From Georgenia satyanarayanai (GTDB taxonomy: Bacteria > Actinomycetota > Actinomycetes > Actinomycetales > Actinomycetaceae), in NCBI RefSeq assembly GCF_900116375.1, contig NZ_UETB01000001.1, positions 1 through 64,000 of the forward strand: 64,000 nucleotides of DNA, given 5' to 3'. Shown here in pieces: positions 26,364 through 34,613 of the stretch (positions are counted from its first letter, which is position 1; every line of letters starts with the position of its first letter). Both the position numbers and the translations under genes were made by a program. The notes under the pieces were generated by a model. It was not told the DNA's origin, did no database searches, and saw nothing but the letters and a program-made list of their open reading frames with translations.

Positions 26364-27023
26364 ATGGGGAGCGTGCTTGAACAAACAGCAGTCAGCGCGG
26401 AGGACGCTTCCGCGCGAACCACACTGAGCGGCTGGAGGGTGGTGCGGCACTTCCTGCGCACCACGTTGCGCACGGGGGCGATGCCCGTCGGCGCCAGGAT
26501 CGTCGACCGGATCGTCGCCGTCGCCGAGGAGATGGACCACCACCCGGACCTCGACCTGCGGTACGCGTCGCTGCACGTCTTGGTCACCACGCACTCGCGG
26601 GGGACCCTGACAGAGGCGGACATCGTGCTCGCGGAGCGCATCACGGAGATCGCCGAGGAGCTCGGCGTCCCGCTCGACCCGCGTCGCGTCAACGACCTCG
26701 AGATCGGCATCACCGTGGCCAGCCCCGAGCGGGTCCGCGCCTTCTGGGCGGCGGTCCTGGGCTACGAGGAGGACGACGGCGAGCTGTCCGACCCCCACGG
26801 GCGCCTCCCGCACGTGTGGTTCCGGCGCGCCTCCGGCGAGGCGCCACGGGGGGAGCTCGACCTCGACGTCCACGTCCCGCACGACGTCGCCGAGTCACGC
26901 GTGCAGGCCGCGGTGGACGCCGGTGGGCGGCTCGTGTCCGACGCCGAGGCGCCGACACGCTGGGTGCTGGCGGATCCCGAGGGGGTCGAGGTCCGCGTGT
27001 GCACCTGGCGCGAGGGGCACTGA
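26364..27023 (+). CDS. 4a-hydroxytetrahydrobiopterin dehydratase fused to a glyoxalase-like domain
   Basis: The 219-residue protein joins two domains. Residues about 10-105 form a pterin-4a-carbinolamine dehydratase: GWRVVRHFLRTTLR, then EEMDHHPDLDLRYASLHVLVTTHSRGTLTEAD with the catalytic His pair. Residues about 113-219 resemble a glyoxalase/VOC-like half (ITVASPERVRAFWAAVLGYEEDDGE...VLADPEGVEVRVC). The dehydratase recycles pterin cofactors; the second domain's ligand is unknown. No aromatic amino acid hydroxylase gene is nearby. ATG 26364 gives the expected domain start; upstream in-frame codons extend into unlike sequence. Confidence 0.85.
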   Translation: MGSVLEQTAVSAEDASARTTLSGWRVVRHFLRTTLRTGAMPVGARIVDRIVAVAEEMDHHPDLDLRYASLHVLVTTHSRGTLTEADIVLAERITEIAEELGVPLDPRRVNDLEIGITVASPERVRAFWAAVLGYEEDDGELSDPHGRLPHVWFRRASGEAPRGELDLDVHVPHDVAESRVQAAVDAGGRLVSDAEAPTRWVLADPEGVEVRVCTWREGH

Positions 27024-27086
27024 GCCCCCTCCCCGGACGGACGGGCGGCGTCGGGTCTGGCGTCGGTCGGCGTCGAGGTGTTCTAC

Positions 27087-27105
27087 TTAGGTAATGCTTA
27101 CCTCA
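27087..27105 (+). promoter_or_regulatory. DtxR/IdeR-type iron box over the start of the siderophore operon
   Basis: TTAGGTAATGCTTACCTCA matches the palindromic iron-box pattern (TTAGGTTAGSCTAACCTAA) in most positions. The first ATG of the operon (27094-27096) lies inside the box. A hexamer TCTACT at 27082-27087 would put the transcription start at about this ATG. An iron-loaded repressor bound here would cover the transcription start. Confidence 0.8.
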
Positions 27106-28107
27106 CCACAGGGCGCGACCACGGTCGCCGCGCACGACGTCCCCCGTGACGAGCGTCCCGCGTACCGGCCCTTCGCCGTCGAGGTCTCCGGCGTGCGGGT
27201 CCTCGGCCCGAGCTTCCGCCGGGTCACCCTCACCGGCCCCGACCTGCGGTGGTTCGGCACCCACGGCCACGACCAGCGGGTCAAGCTCCTGCTGCCGCTC
27301 GCGGACGGCCACCTCACCGACGTCGGCCAGGAGGACGAGGAGACCATCCTCGCCGGCACCTGGTACGAGCGCTGGCGCCAGACGCCGGAGGACCGGCGCG
27401 GCCCCTTCCGCACCTACACCGTGCGCGCCGTGCGGCCCGCCGACCGCGAGGTCGACATCGACATGGTCCTCCACGGCGACGTCGGCCCCGCCTCGCGCTG
27501 GCTCACCCGCGCCCAGGCGGGGGACCGTCTCGTCCTCGTCGGTCCTGACACCCGCTCCCGCGACCACACGATCGGCGCCGACTGGGCTCCCGGGACCGCC
27601 ACCGAGCTCCTTCTCGCCGGTGACGAGACCGCCGCCCCGGCGATCTGCTCCATCCTCGAGAGCCTGCCGCCCGGCCGGCGCGCCACCGCCTTCGTCGAGG
27701 TCCCCGCGGCCGGGGACGTCCTCGACGTCGCCCTGCCGCCCGGCGCGGAGCTCACCTGGCTCGTCCGCGGCGACCGCGCCCACGGCGAGGAGCTCCTCCC
27801 GGCGGTCCGCACCTGGGTCGCCGGCCATGCCGCCGTCGTCGACGACGCCCGCGCCGTCGTCCGCCAGGCGCTGGAGGACGTCGACGTCGACACCCAGCTG
27901 CTCTGGGACTCCCCGGTCCTGCAGATCCAGCCGATCGACAGCTGTGGCCGCGGCGAGCGGTGCGGGTCGGACTTCTACGCCTGGTTCGCCGGTGAGGCCG
28001 CCGTCATCAAGGCGCTGCGCCGCCTGCTCGTCAGCGAGGCGGGGGTCTGCCGGCGCCGCGTCGCGTTCATGGGCTACTGGCGCCAGGGCCGCGCCGAGGC
28101 GCAGTGA
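27094..28107 (+). CDS. siderophore-interacting protein (FAD-dependent ferric reductase)
   Basis: A 337-residue SIP/ViuB-type flavoprotein that releases iron from ferric siderophores by reduction. The FAD-binding barrel covers about 25-150 (RPFAVEVSGVRVLGPSFRRVTLTG and the YTVRAVR flavin motif); the nucleotide-binding lobe includes LLLAGDETAAPAICSILESLP, and the protein ends in the typical AFMGYWRQG. A Cys-containing segment, DSCGRGERCGSD, is inserted before the last block. ATG 27094 has no proper ribosome site and no alternative in-frame start nearby, so a leaderless mRNA is likely. It is the first gene of the iron operon. Confidence 0.93.
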   Translation: MLTSPQGATTVAAHDVPRDERPAYRPFAVEVSGVRVLGPSFRRVTLTGPDLRWFGTHGHDQRVKLLLPLADGHLTDVGQEDEETILAGTWYERWRQTPEDRRGPFRTYTVRAVRPADREVDIDMVLHGDVGPASRWLTRAQAGDRLVLVGPDTRSRDHTIGADWAPGTATELLLAGDETAAPAICSILESLPPGRRATAFVEVPAAGDVLDVALPPGAELTWLVRGDRAHGEELLPAVRTWVAGHAAVVDDARAVVRQALEDVDVDTQLLWDSPVLQIQPIDSCGRGERCGSDFYAWFAGEAAVIKALRRLLVSEAGVCRRRVAFMGYWRQGRAEAQ

Positions 28108-28126
28108 CCGGCCGCACCACCCGTCG

Positions 28127-29182
28127 ATGACCCAGACCCTCACCCCGAGGCCCGAGCGACGACAACCGGACCTCACCCGGCGCCGGCTGCTCGCGCTCGC
28201 CGCAGCGACCGTCGTGCTCCTCGTCGTCCTCGCCGCCAGCCTGGCCCTCGGGGCCCGGGACATCCCCCTCGGCACCGTCGTGGAGGCGCTGACGGACCGG
28301 GTACCGAGCGACAACGACCACAACGTCGTCCTCGACCAGCGCCTGCCGCGCACCGTCACCGGGCTCCTCGTCGGTGCCGCGCTGGGACTGGCCGGCACCG
28401 TCATGCAGGGGGTCACGCGCAACCCGCTCGCCGACCCCGGGCTCCTCGGCATCAACGCGGGCGCCTCCCTCGCCGTCGTCCTGGCGATCACCGGCCTGGG
28501 GATCACCAGCCCCTCGGGCTACGTGTGGTTCGCCTTCGCGGGCGCCGCGGCCGCGATGGTCGTCGTCTACGGCATCGGGTCGACGGGCCGCTCCGGCACC
28601 ACGCCGGTGAAGCTCGCCCTCGTCGGCACCGCGCTCACCGCGGGCATCACCTCGGTGCTCACCCTGCTGCTCCTCGGGAGCACGTCGGCGACCAACACCT
28701 ACCGGTTCTGGGCCGTGGGCTCACTGGCCGGTCGGGGGAGCGGGACCGGCGCCGACGTCGTCCTCACCCTCCTGCCGTTCCTCGCGGTCGGCGCCGCCCT
28801 CGCCCTGCTGTCCGGCCGGGCGCTCAACCTGCTGTCCATGGGCGAGGACCTCGCCCGCGGTCTCGGTCTGCACATCCGCCGCTCCCGGCTGCTCGCCGTG
28901 CTCGCCGCCGTGCTCCTCGCCGGCGCGGCGACCGCCCTCGCCGGGCCCGTCGTCTTCATCGGGCTCGTCGTGCCGCACATCGTCCGCCCCCTCACCGGCC
29001 CGGACTACCGCTGGGTCCTCGCCTTCGCCGTCGTCGTCGGACCCGCGCTCCTCCTCATCGCCGACGTCATCGGGCGCCTGGTCGCCCGGCCCGGGGAGCT
29101 CGAGGTCGGTCTCGTCGTCGCCCTCGTCGGCGCGCCCGTCATGATCGCCATCGTCCGTCGCTCCCGGCTGGCCGGACTGTGA
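28127..29182 (+). CDS. FecCD-type iron-siderophore ABC permease (first)
   Basis: A 351-residue membrane protein with about ten helices. FecCD family blocks are LPRTVTGLLVGAALGLAGTVMQGVTRNPLADPGLLGINAGAS and VGPVVFIGLVVPHIVRPL-like sequence near the C-terminus. It forms the inner-membrane channel with the next gene, into which its stop overlaps. Confidence 0.95.
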   Translation: MTQTLTPRPERRQPDLTRRRLLALAAATVVLLVVLAASLALGARDIPLGTVVEALTDRVPSDNDHNVVLDQRLPRTVTGLLVGAALGLAGTVMQGVTRNPLADPGLLGINAGASLAVVLAITGLGITSPSGYVWFAFAGAAAAMVVVYGIGSTGRSGTTPVKLALVGTALTAGITSVLTLLLLGSTSATNTYRFWAVGSLAGRGSGTGADVVLTLLPFLAVGAALALLSGRALNLLSMGEDLARGLGLHIRRSRLLAVLAAVLLAGAATALAGPVVFIGLVVPHIVRPLTGPDYRWVLAFAVVVGPALLLIADVIGRLVARPGELEVGLVVALVGAPVMIAIVRRSRLAGL

Positions 29183-30231
29183 CGACGACCCTCGCCCCCG
29201 TACCCGCGCACGAGGTCCTGCGCACCGTCCGCCACGCCCGACGACGACGCACCCTCACCGTCACGCTCCTCCTCACCACCGCGGTGCTCGGGCTCGCCTG
29301 GCTCAGCCTCGTGTGGGGCGGCCACACCGCCGAGACGCTCGACTACCTCGCCGGGCTGTTCGGCGGGGGAGAGGGGGGCGGTGAGTTCACCATCGGGCGA
29401 CTGCGCCTGCCGCGCGTCGTGCTCGGCGTGCTCGTCGGGGTCGCCCTCGGGATCGCCGGCGGGATCTTCCAGTCGGTCCTCGGCAACCCGCTCGCCAGCC
29501 CCGACATCCTCGGCGTCAGCGGCGGGGCGAGCCTCGCCGCGGCGTTCGCGATCCTCGCCCTCGGGCTCAGCGGTGCCGTCGTCGGCCTGGCCGCCTTCCT
29601 CGGGGCCACCGCCGTGGCCGCCGCGATCTACCTGCTCGCCTGGCGTGACGGCGTCACCGGGTTCCGCTTCGTGCTCATCGGCGTCGCCGCGGCCTTCGTC
29701 GTCAACGGTGCGATCGGATACCTCCTCACCCGTGGTGAGGTCAACGACGTCCGGTCCGCGCTCGTGTGGATGGTCGGCAGCATCGGTACCCCCCGGTGGG
29801 GCGACGTCACCGTGCTCGCCGTCGTCGTCGCGGCGCTTACCCCGCTCGTCGTCGCGGTCGCCCGCCAGCTGCGTGCGCTCGGGCTCGGCGACGAGGCCGC
29901 CGGCGGCCTGGGCGTGCGGGTCGAGCGCACCCGGCTGCTCGCCCTCGCGCTCGCCGTCGCCCTCACCGCCTCGGCCACCGCTCTCGCCGGCCCGGTCGCG
30001 TTCGTCGCCTTCGTCTCCGCGCCCATCGCGCGGCGCCTCCTGCCGACCGGCGGGACGGTGCTCGGCCAGGCCGCCCTCGTCGGCGCCGTCGTCGTCCTCG
30101 CCGCCGAGATCGTCGCCCAGCACCTCATCCCCTCCCTGGAGGTCCCCGTGGGAATCGTCACCGGCGCCGTCGGGGCCGCGTACCTGCTGTGGCTGCTCGC
30201 CACCGCCGACCGTCGGGCAGGCACCCCGTGA
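29179..30231 (+). CDS. FecCD-type iron-siderophore ABC permease (second)
   Basis: A 350-residue permease paralogous to the preceding one: LPRVVLGVLVGVALGIAGG, FQSVLGNPLASPDILGVSGGAS, and GPVAFVAFVSAPIARRL. GTG 29179 lies within the upstream stop (GTGA). The pair would make a heterodimeric FepD/FepG-like permease. Confidence 0.95.
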   Translation: MTTTLAPVPAHEVLRTVRHARRRRTLTVTLLLTTAVLGLAWLSLVWGGHTAETLDYLAGLFGGGEGGGEFTIGRLRLPRVVLGVLVGVALGIAGGIFQSVLGNPLASPDILGVSGGASLAAAFAILALGLSGAVVGLAAFLGATAVAAAIYLLAWRDGVTGFRFVLIGVAAAFVVNGAIGYLLTRGEVNDVRSALVWMVGSIGTPRWGDVTVLAVVVAALTPLVVAVARQLRALGLGDEAAGGLGVRVERTRLLALALAVALTASATALAGPVAFVAFVSAPIARRLLPTGGTVLGQAALVGAVVVLAAEIVAQHLIPSLEVPVGIVTGAVGAAYLLWLLATADRRAGTP

Positions 30232-31058
30232 CCGCCGCCCACGAGCTGCGCGCCGCCGGGCTCTGCCTCGCCTACGACGGCCGGGAGGTCATCACCGGGC
30301 TCGACCTCGCGCTGCCGCCCGGCGCCGTCACCGCCGTCGTCGGCCCCAACGGCTGCGGCAAGTCGACCCTCCTCCGCGGCCTGGCACGGCTGCTGCGGCC
30401 GGCCGGCGGGAGCGTGCTCCTCGACGGCCGGCCCCTCCACTCCCTGCCCTCCCGGGAGGTCGCGCGCACGATCGGGATCCTCCCGCAGAGCCCGACCGCG
30501 CCGGAGGGCATCACCGTCGCCGACCTCGTGGGCCGCGGGCGCCACCCCCACCAGGGCTGGTTCCGTCAGTGGGACGCGGCGGACGACGGCGTCGTCGCCG
30601 CGGCACTCGACGCCACCGGAACGCTCGAGCTCGCCTCCCGGCGGGTCGACGAGCTGTCCGGAGGGCAGCGCCAGCGGGTGTGGATCGCGATGGCCCTGGC
30701 CCAGGACCCCGACATCCTGCTGCTCGACGAGCCGACGACCTTCCTCGACGTCACCCACCAGCTCGAGGTCCTCGACCTGCTCGCCGACCTCAACCGCCAG
30801 CGCGGCACGACCGTGGCCATGGTCCTTCACGACCTCAACCTCGCCGCGCGGTACGCCGACCACCTCGTCGTCATGTGCGAGGGCGAGATCACCGCCCTCG
30901 GACGGCCCGACGAGGTCCTCACCGCCGAGCTCGTGGCCGACGCGTTCGCTCTCCAGGCGCGCGTCGTGCCCGACCCGGTGACCGGTTCGCCCATGGTCGT
31001 GCCCATCGGCCGCTCCGGAGCCGTCAGGCGACCGGCGGCCGGGCTCGGCCTGCCCTGA
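30228..31058 (+). CDS. iron-siderophore ABC transporter ATP-binding protein
   Basis: A 276-residue FecE/FepC-type ATPase: Walker A GPNGCGKST, the Q-loop ILPQSPTAPEGITVADLVGRGRHPHQ typical of siderophore importers, signature [17 protein letters not shown], Walker B ILLLDEPTTFLDV and the switch His in MVLHDLN. It overlaps the second permease by 4 nt. Confidence 0.96.
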   Translation: MTAAHELRAAGLCLAYDGREVITGLDLALPPGAVTAVVGPNGCGKSTLLRGLARLLRPAGGSVLLDGRPLHSLPSREVARTIGILPQSPTAPEGITVADLVGRGRHPHQGWFRQWDAADDGVVAAALDATGTLELASRRVDELSGGQRQRVWIAMALAQDPDILLLDEPTTFLDVTHQLEVLDLLADLNRQRGTTVAMVLHDLNLAARYADHLVVMCEGEITALGRPDEVLTAELVADAFALQARVVPDPVTGSPMVVPIGRSGAVRRPAAGLGLP

Positions 31059-31104
31059 CCACCCGCCCCGACCCCCGCCCACACCCCTGAACAAGGAGAC
31101 CTCA

Positions 31105-32103
31105 GTGTCCCGACGCTTCATCCCGGTGGCGCTCACCGCCACCGTGGCCCTCGCCCTGTCCGCGTGCGGCAGCTCGGAGGAGCCCGCCGACGACACCACC
31201 GACGAGCAGGCCCTCACCATCGAGCACGCCTTCGGCAGCACGGAGATCCCCGCCGACGCGACCGACGTCGTCACCCTCGGCTGGGGCTCCACCGAGGCCG
31301 CCCTCGCGCTCGGGGTGGTCCCTGTCGGGATCGAGGCCCAGACCTATGCCGTCGACGAGAACGGGCTGCTGCCGTGGGTCAACGAGGCGCTCGGCGAGGT
31401 CGAGGCCGAGCCGACGATCCTCCCGGCCACCGTCGAGGAGCCGGCCTACGAGGACATCGACGCGCTCGACCCCGACCTCATCCTCGCGCCCTACTCGGGC
31501 ATCACCGAGGAGCAGTACGAGATCCTCGGCGAGATCGCCCCGACCGTCGTCTACCCCGAGGAGCCGTGGACCACGCCGTGGCGCGACGTCGTCTCGATCG
31601 TCGGGGAGTCCCTCGGCATGACGCAGGAGGCCGAGGAGCTCGTCACCGAGCTCGACGCCACCCTGGAGGAGACGGCCGCCGCCCACCCCGAGCTCAGCGG
31701 TGTCACCGTCGCCGCGATCTGGGACGTCGGCGGCACGTTCTACGTCTACAAGCCGGCCGACTCGCGCGTCGACTTCCTCCTCGACCTCGGCCTGGAGAGC
31801 GCCCCGTCCGTCGAGGAGCTCGACTCCGGCGGGGAGAGCTTCGTCTACTCGCTGTCCTACGAGCAGACCGACCAGCTCGAGGCCGACGTCGTCGTCAACT
31901 ACGCCAGCACCGAGGAGGAGGTCGAGACCTTCCTGTCCCAGTCCTACGCCCAGGCGATCCCGGCCGTGCAGGACGGTGCGATCGCCAACATCACCGGCGA
32001 CCAGCTCATCGCGGCGATGTCCCCGCCCACCGCGCTGTCCATCGACTGGGGCCTGGAGGACTACGTCGAGGCGATCAGCGCCGCCGTCGACCAGGTCGGC
32101 TGA
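31105..32103 (+). CDS. iron-siderophore ABC transporter substrate-binding lipoprotein
   Basis: A 332-residue class III binding protein. The basic N-terminus and hydrophobic segment end in a lipobox LSAC, with lipidated Cys at residue 21. The mature part has the FecB pattern: VVTLGWGSTEAALALGVVPVG, DLILAPYSGITEEQYEIL and a long linking helix. The start is GTG 31105 with AAGGAG upstream. Its gap of 46 nt from the ATPase gene is the largest in the operon. It captures ferric siderophore outside the membrane. Confidence 0.94.
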   Translation: MSRRFIPVALTATVALALSACGSSEEPADDTTDEQALTIEHAFGSTEIPADATDVVTLGWGSTEAALALGVVPVGIEAQTYAVDENGLLPWVNEALGEVEAEPTILPATVEEPAYEDIDALDPDLILAPYSGITEEQYEILGEIAPTVVYPEEPWTTPWRDVVSIVGESLGMTQEAEELVTELDATLEETAAAHPELSGVTVAAIWDVGGTFYVYKPADSRVDFLLDLGLESAPSVEELDSGGESFVYSLSYEQTDQLEADVVVNYASTEEEVETFLSQSYAQAIPAVQDGAIANITGDQLIAAMSPPTALSIDWGLEDYVEAISAAVDQVG

Positions 32104-32107
32104 CCCG

Positions 32108-32136
32108 CCGCGGCCCGGGCCCCGCCCGGGCCGCGG
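32108..32136 (+). terminator. hairpin terminator after the iron operon
   Basis: Perfect 12-bp arms at 32108-32119 and 32125-32136 (CCGCGGCCCGGG and its complement) enclose a 5-nt loop 5 nt after the stop of the binding-protein gene. No T-tract follows. Confidence 0.65.
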
Positions 32137-32219
32137 CACCGGCGTAGGATGGTCCCGCGAGCCGGGCGTGGTGTGCGCGAAACCACACCGGATCCGCGGG
32201 CCTGGGGGGCCGCGGACAT

Positions 32220-32248
32220 TTGCCCGACGGGGACGCGCCGCGTACCCT
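32220..32248 (+). promoter_or_regulatory. promoter of rplU-rpmA
   Basis: TTGCCC at 32220-32225 and TACCCT at 32243-32248 are separated by 17 nt, an ideal sigma-A-type spacing. Transcription from about 32255 would give an 85-nt leader before rplU. Confidence 0.7.
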
Positions 32249-32256
32249 GGAACGTC

Positions 32257-32290
32257 GGTGCGTCTCAGACGCACCTCCCCTTGTGCGTCT
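32257..32290 (+). promoter_or_regulatory. rplU leader with alternative stems
   Basis: GGTGCGTC at 32257-32264 pairs perfectly with 32268-32275 over a 3-nt loop. The octamer GTGCGTCT occurs again at 32283-32290 and could pair with the same AGACGCAC (32267-32274). Two mutually exclusive stems in a ribosomal protein leader suggest autogenous control, for example by L21. No terminator follows, so any control would be translational. Confidence 0.4.
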
Positions 32291-32339
32291 CGTGCGCGCC
32301 GGTCGCCCGGCCGCTGCGCGAGGCCCCGTAACGACAGAG

Positions 32340-32660
32340 ATGAGCAGCAACGTGGTGTACGCGATCGTCAAGGCCGGCGGCCGACAGGAGAAGGTGTCCG
32401 TCGGCGACGTCGTCGTCATGAACAAGGTTGACGGCAAGGCTGGTGAGACCGTCAACCTCACCCCGCTCATGCTCGTTGACGGCGACAAGGTGACCACCGG
32501 TGCGGACGACCTGGCCAAGGTCACCGTCACCGCCGAGATCGTGCGTGCCGAGCGCGGCAAGAAGATCACGATCATGAAGTTCAAGAACAAGACCGGCTAC
32601 CGCAAGCGCCAGGGCCACCGCCAGGAGCTGACCCGCGTCAAGGTCACCGGCATCAACTGA
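32340..32660 (+). CDS. rplU: 50S ribosomal protein L21
   Basis: A 106-residue L21: [19 protein letters not shown] at the start and [24 protein letters not shown] at the end. ATG 32340 adds four residues (MSSN) before the usual N-terminus; GTG 32352 or 32355 could be the true start. Neither has a strong ribosome site, so the choice is uncertain. Confidence 0.95.
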   Translation: MSSNVVYAIVKAGGRQEKVSVGDVVVMNKVDGKAGETVNLTPLMLVDGDKVTTGADDLAKVTVTAEIVRAERGKKITIMKFKNKTGYRKRQGHRQELTRVKVTGIN

Positions 32661-32720
32661 TCGTCGCGGCCCTCCCCGGGCCGTCCCCCTCGTTCGCACG
32701 ACACGAAAGCAGGCCCAGAG

Positions 32721-32978
32721 ATGGCACACAAGAAGGCCGGCAGCTCCTCCCGGAACGGCCGCGACTCGAACGCGCAGCGCCTCGGCGTCAAGCGCTTCGG
32801 CGGCCAGGTCGTCAACGCCGGTGAGATCATCGTCCGCCAGCGCGGCACCAAGTTCCACCCCGGCGACAACGTCGGCCGCGGCAAGGACGACACCCTGTTC
32901 GCCCTGGCCGCCGGCGCCGTCGAGTTCGGCACGCGCCGTGGCCGCAAGACGGTCAACATCGTCGCGGCCGAGGCCTGA
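32721..32978 (+). CDS. rpmA: 50S ribosomal protein L27
   Basis: An 85-residue L27 with the standard [24 protein letters not shown]-terminus, which reaches the peptidyl transferase centre, and the [17 protein letters not shown] block. It follows rplU by 60 nt and is succeeded by a strong hairpin. Confidence 0.98.
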   Translation: MAHKKAGSSSRNGRDSNAQRLGVKRFGGQVVNAGEIIVRQRGTKFHPGDNVGRGKDDTLFALAAGAVEFGTRRGRKTVNIVAAEA

Positions 32979-33001
32979 GCGACAGCGCTTCACGCTTCCC
33001 G

Positions 33002-33035
33002 GCGGGGGCGGACGGCACGAGCCGTCCGCCCCCGC
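33002..33035 (+). terminator. hairpin between rpmA and obgE
   Basis: Perfect 15-bp arms at 33002-33016 and 33021-33035 (GCGGGGGCGGACGGC and complement) around a 4-nt loop. It would reduce read-through from the ribosomal protein genes into obgE. Confidence 0.75.
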
Positions 33036-33067
33036 TGCTGTACCCGGCCCCAGTCCTAGGAGGAGAG

Positions 33068-34609
33068 ATGGCCAGCTTCGTCGACCGTGTCGTGCTGCAC
33101 GTGGCAGGCGGAAACGGTGGCAACGGTGTCGCCTCCATCCGCCGAGAGAAGTTCAAGCCCCTCGGCGGGCCCGACGGCGGCAACGGCGGCAGCGGTGGTG
33201 ACGTCATCCTCGAGGTCGACCCGCAGACGACGACGCTGCTCGCCTACCACCACTCCCCGCACCGCCGGGCCACGAACGGCGCCCAGGGCGCGGGAGACAT
33301 GCGCAACGGACGCAACGGAGAGGACCTCGTCCTGGCTGTGCCGGACGGCACCGTCGTCAAGACCGCCGACGGAGAGGTGCTGGCCGACCTCGTCGGTGCC
33401 GGTACGCGGCTCGTCGCGGCCGCCGGTGGACGTGGCGGGCTGGGCAACGCCGCCCTCGCCTCCCCGCGCCGTAAGGCCCCCGGCTTCGCCCTCCTCGGTG
33501 AGGAGGGGGAGACCGCCGACCTCGTCCTCGAGCTCAAGAGCGTCGCGGACGTCGCGCTCGTCGGCTTCCCCAGCGCGGGCAAGTCGAGCCTCATCGCGGC
33601 GCTGTCCGCGGCGCGGCCGAAGATCGCCGACTACCCGTTCACCACGCTCGTGCCCAACCTCGGCGTCGTCCAGGCCGGCGACGAGCGCTTCACCGTGGCC
33701 GACGTGCCCGGCCTCATCCCCGGCGCGAGCCAGGGCAAGGGCCTGGGGCTGGACTTCCTGCGCCACATCGAGCGCTGCGCCGTCATCGTCCACGTCCTGG
33801 ACTGCGCCACCCTCGAGCCGGGCCGGGACCCGGTGAGCGACCTGGACACCATCGAGGCGGAGCTCTCGGCCTACGCCGAGGACCTCACGGTGAGCGGCCG
33901 GCTGCCGCTGGGGGAGCGGCCGCGCGTCGTCGTCCTCAACAAGATCGACGTGCCCGAGGCGCGTGAGCTCGCGGACATGGTGCGCGCCGAGCTCGAGGGA
34001 CGCGGCCTGCCCGTCCACGAGGTGTCCGCCGCCAGCCACGAGGGCCTGCGCCCGCTGTCCTTCGCGCTGGCCAAGCTCGTCGCCCAGGCCCGGGCCGCCG
34101 CGCCGCCCGCCGAGCCGGCACGCGTCGTGCTGCGTCCCAGGGCCGTCGACGACGCAGGGTTCACCGTCACCCGGCGCAACCGCCACGAGGGCCACTTCTT
34201 CCAGGTCCGCGGCTCCAAGCCCGAGCGGTGGGTCCGCCAGACCGACTTCGCCAACGACGAGGCCGTCGGCTACCTCGCCGACCGACTTGCGCGTCTCGGC
34301 GTCGAGGAGGAGCTCTTCAAGGCCGGCGCACGGCCGGGCGACGAGGTCGTCATCGGCTCGGTCGAGGGCGGCGTGATCTTCGACTGGGAGCCCACGATGG
34401 CCACCGGGGCGGAGCTGCTCGGCCGGCGCGGCAGCGACCTGCGCGTCGAGGAGGCCGCCTACGCGCCCCGCACCACGCGTGCGGACAAGCGCCGGGAGTA
34501 CCAGGAGCGGATGGACGCCAAGACCGCCGCCCGCGAGGAGCTGTGGACCGAGCGCGAGTCCGGACACTGGGCCACGCCCGAGCCCGAGGACCCGCCCACG
34601 GCACAATAG
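33068..34609 (+). CDS. obgE: GTPase ObgE/CgtA
   Basis: A 513-residue Obg GTPase involved in 50S assembly. The glycine-rich Obg fold covers about 1-158 ([26 protein letters not shown]), the G domain begins with [10 protein letters not shown] and has the NKID motif, and the C-terminal OCT domain with [25 protein letters not shown] and an extended charged tail follow. The ribosome site AGGAGGAGAG is immediately upstream. It lies in the conserved rplU-rpmA-obgE-proB order. Confidence 0.97.
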   Translation: MASFVDRVVLHVAGGNGGNGVASIRREKFKPLGGPDGGNGGSGGDVILEVDPQTTTLLAYHHSPHRRATNGAQGAGDMRNGRNGEDLVLAVPDGTVVKTADGEVLADLVGAGTRLVAAAGGRGGLGNAALASPRRKAPGFALLGEEGETADLVLELKSVADVALVGFPSAGKSSLIAALSAARPKIADYPFTTLVPNLGVVQAGDERFTVADVPGLIPGASQGKGLGLDFLRHIERCAVIVHVLDCATLEPGRDPVSDLDTIEAELSAYAEDLTVSGRLPLGERPRVVVLNKIDVPEARELADMVRAELEGRGLPVHEVSAASHEGLRPLSFALAKLVAQARAAAPPAEPARVVLRPRAVDDAGFTVTRRNRHEGHFFQVRGSKPERWVRQTDFANDEAVGYLADRLARLGVEEELFKAGARPGDEVVIGSVEGGVIFDWEPTMATGAELLGRRGSDLRVEEAAYAPRTTRADKRREYQERMDAKTAAREELWTERESGHWATPEPEDPPTAQ

Positions 34610-34613
34610 TGTC

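Noticed and set aside
27082-27105. Conventional 5' UTR with ribosome site for the siderophore-interacting protein gene
   Set aside because: The only purine-rich stretch, GAGGTG near 27075, is about 13 nt from the ATG, and no later in-frame start exists, so leaderless translation fits better.
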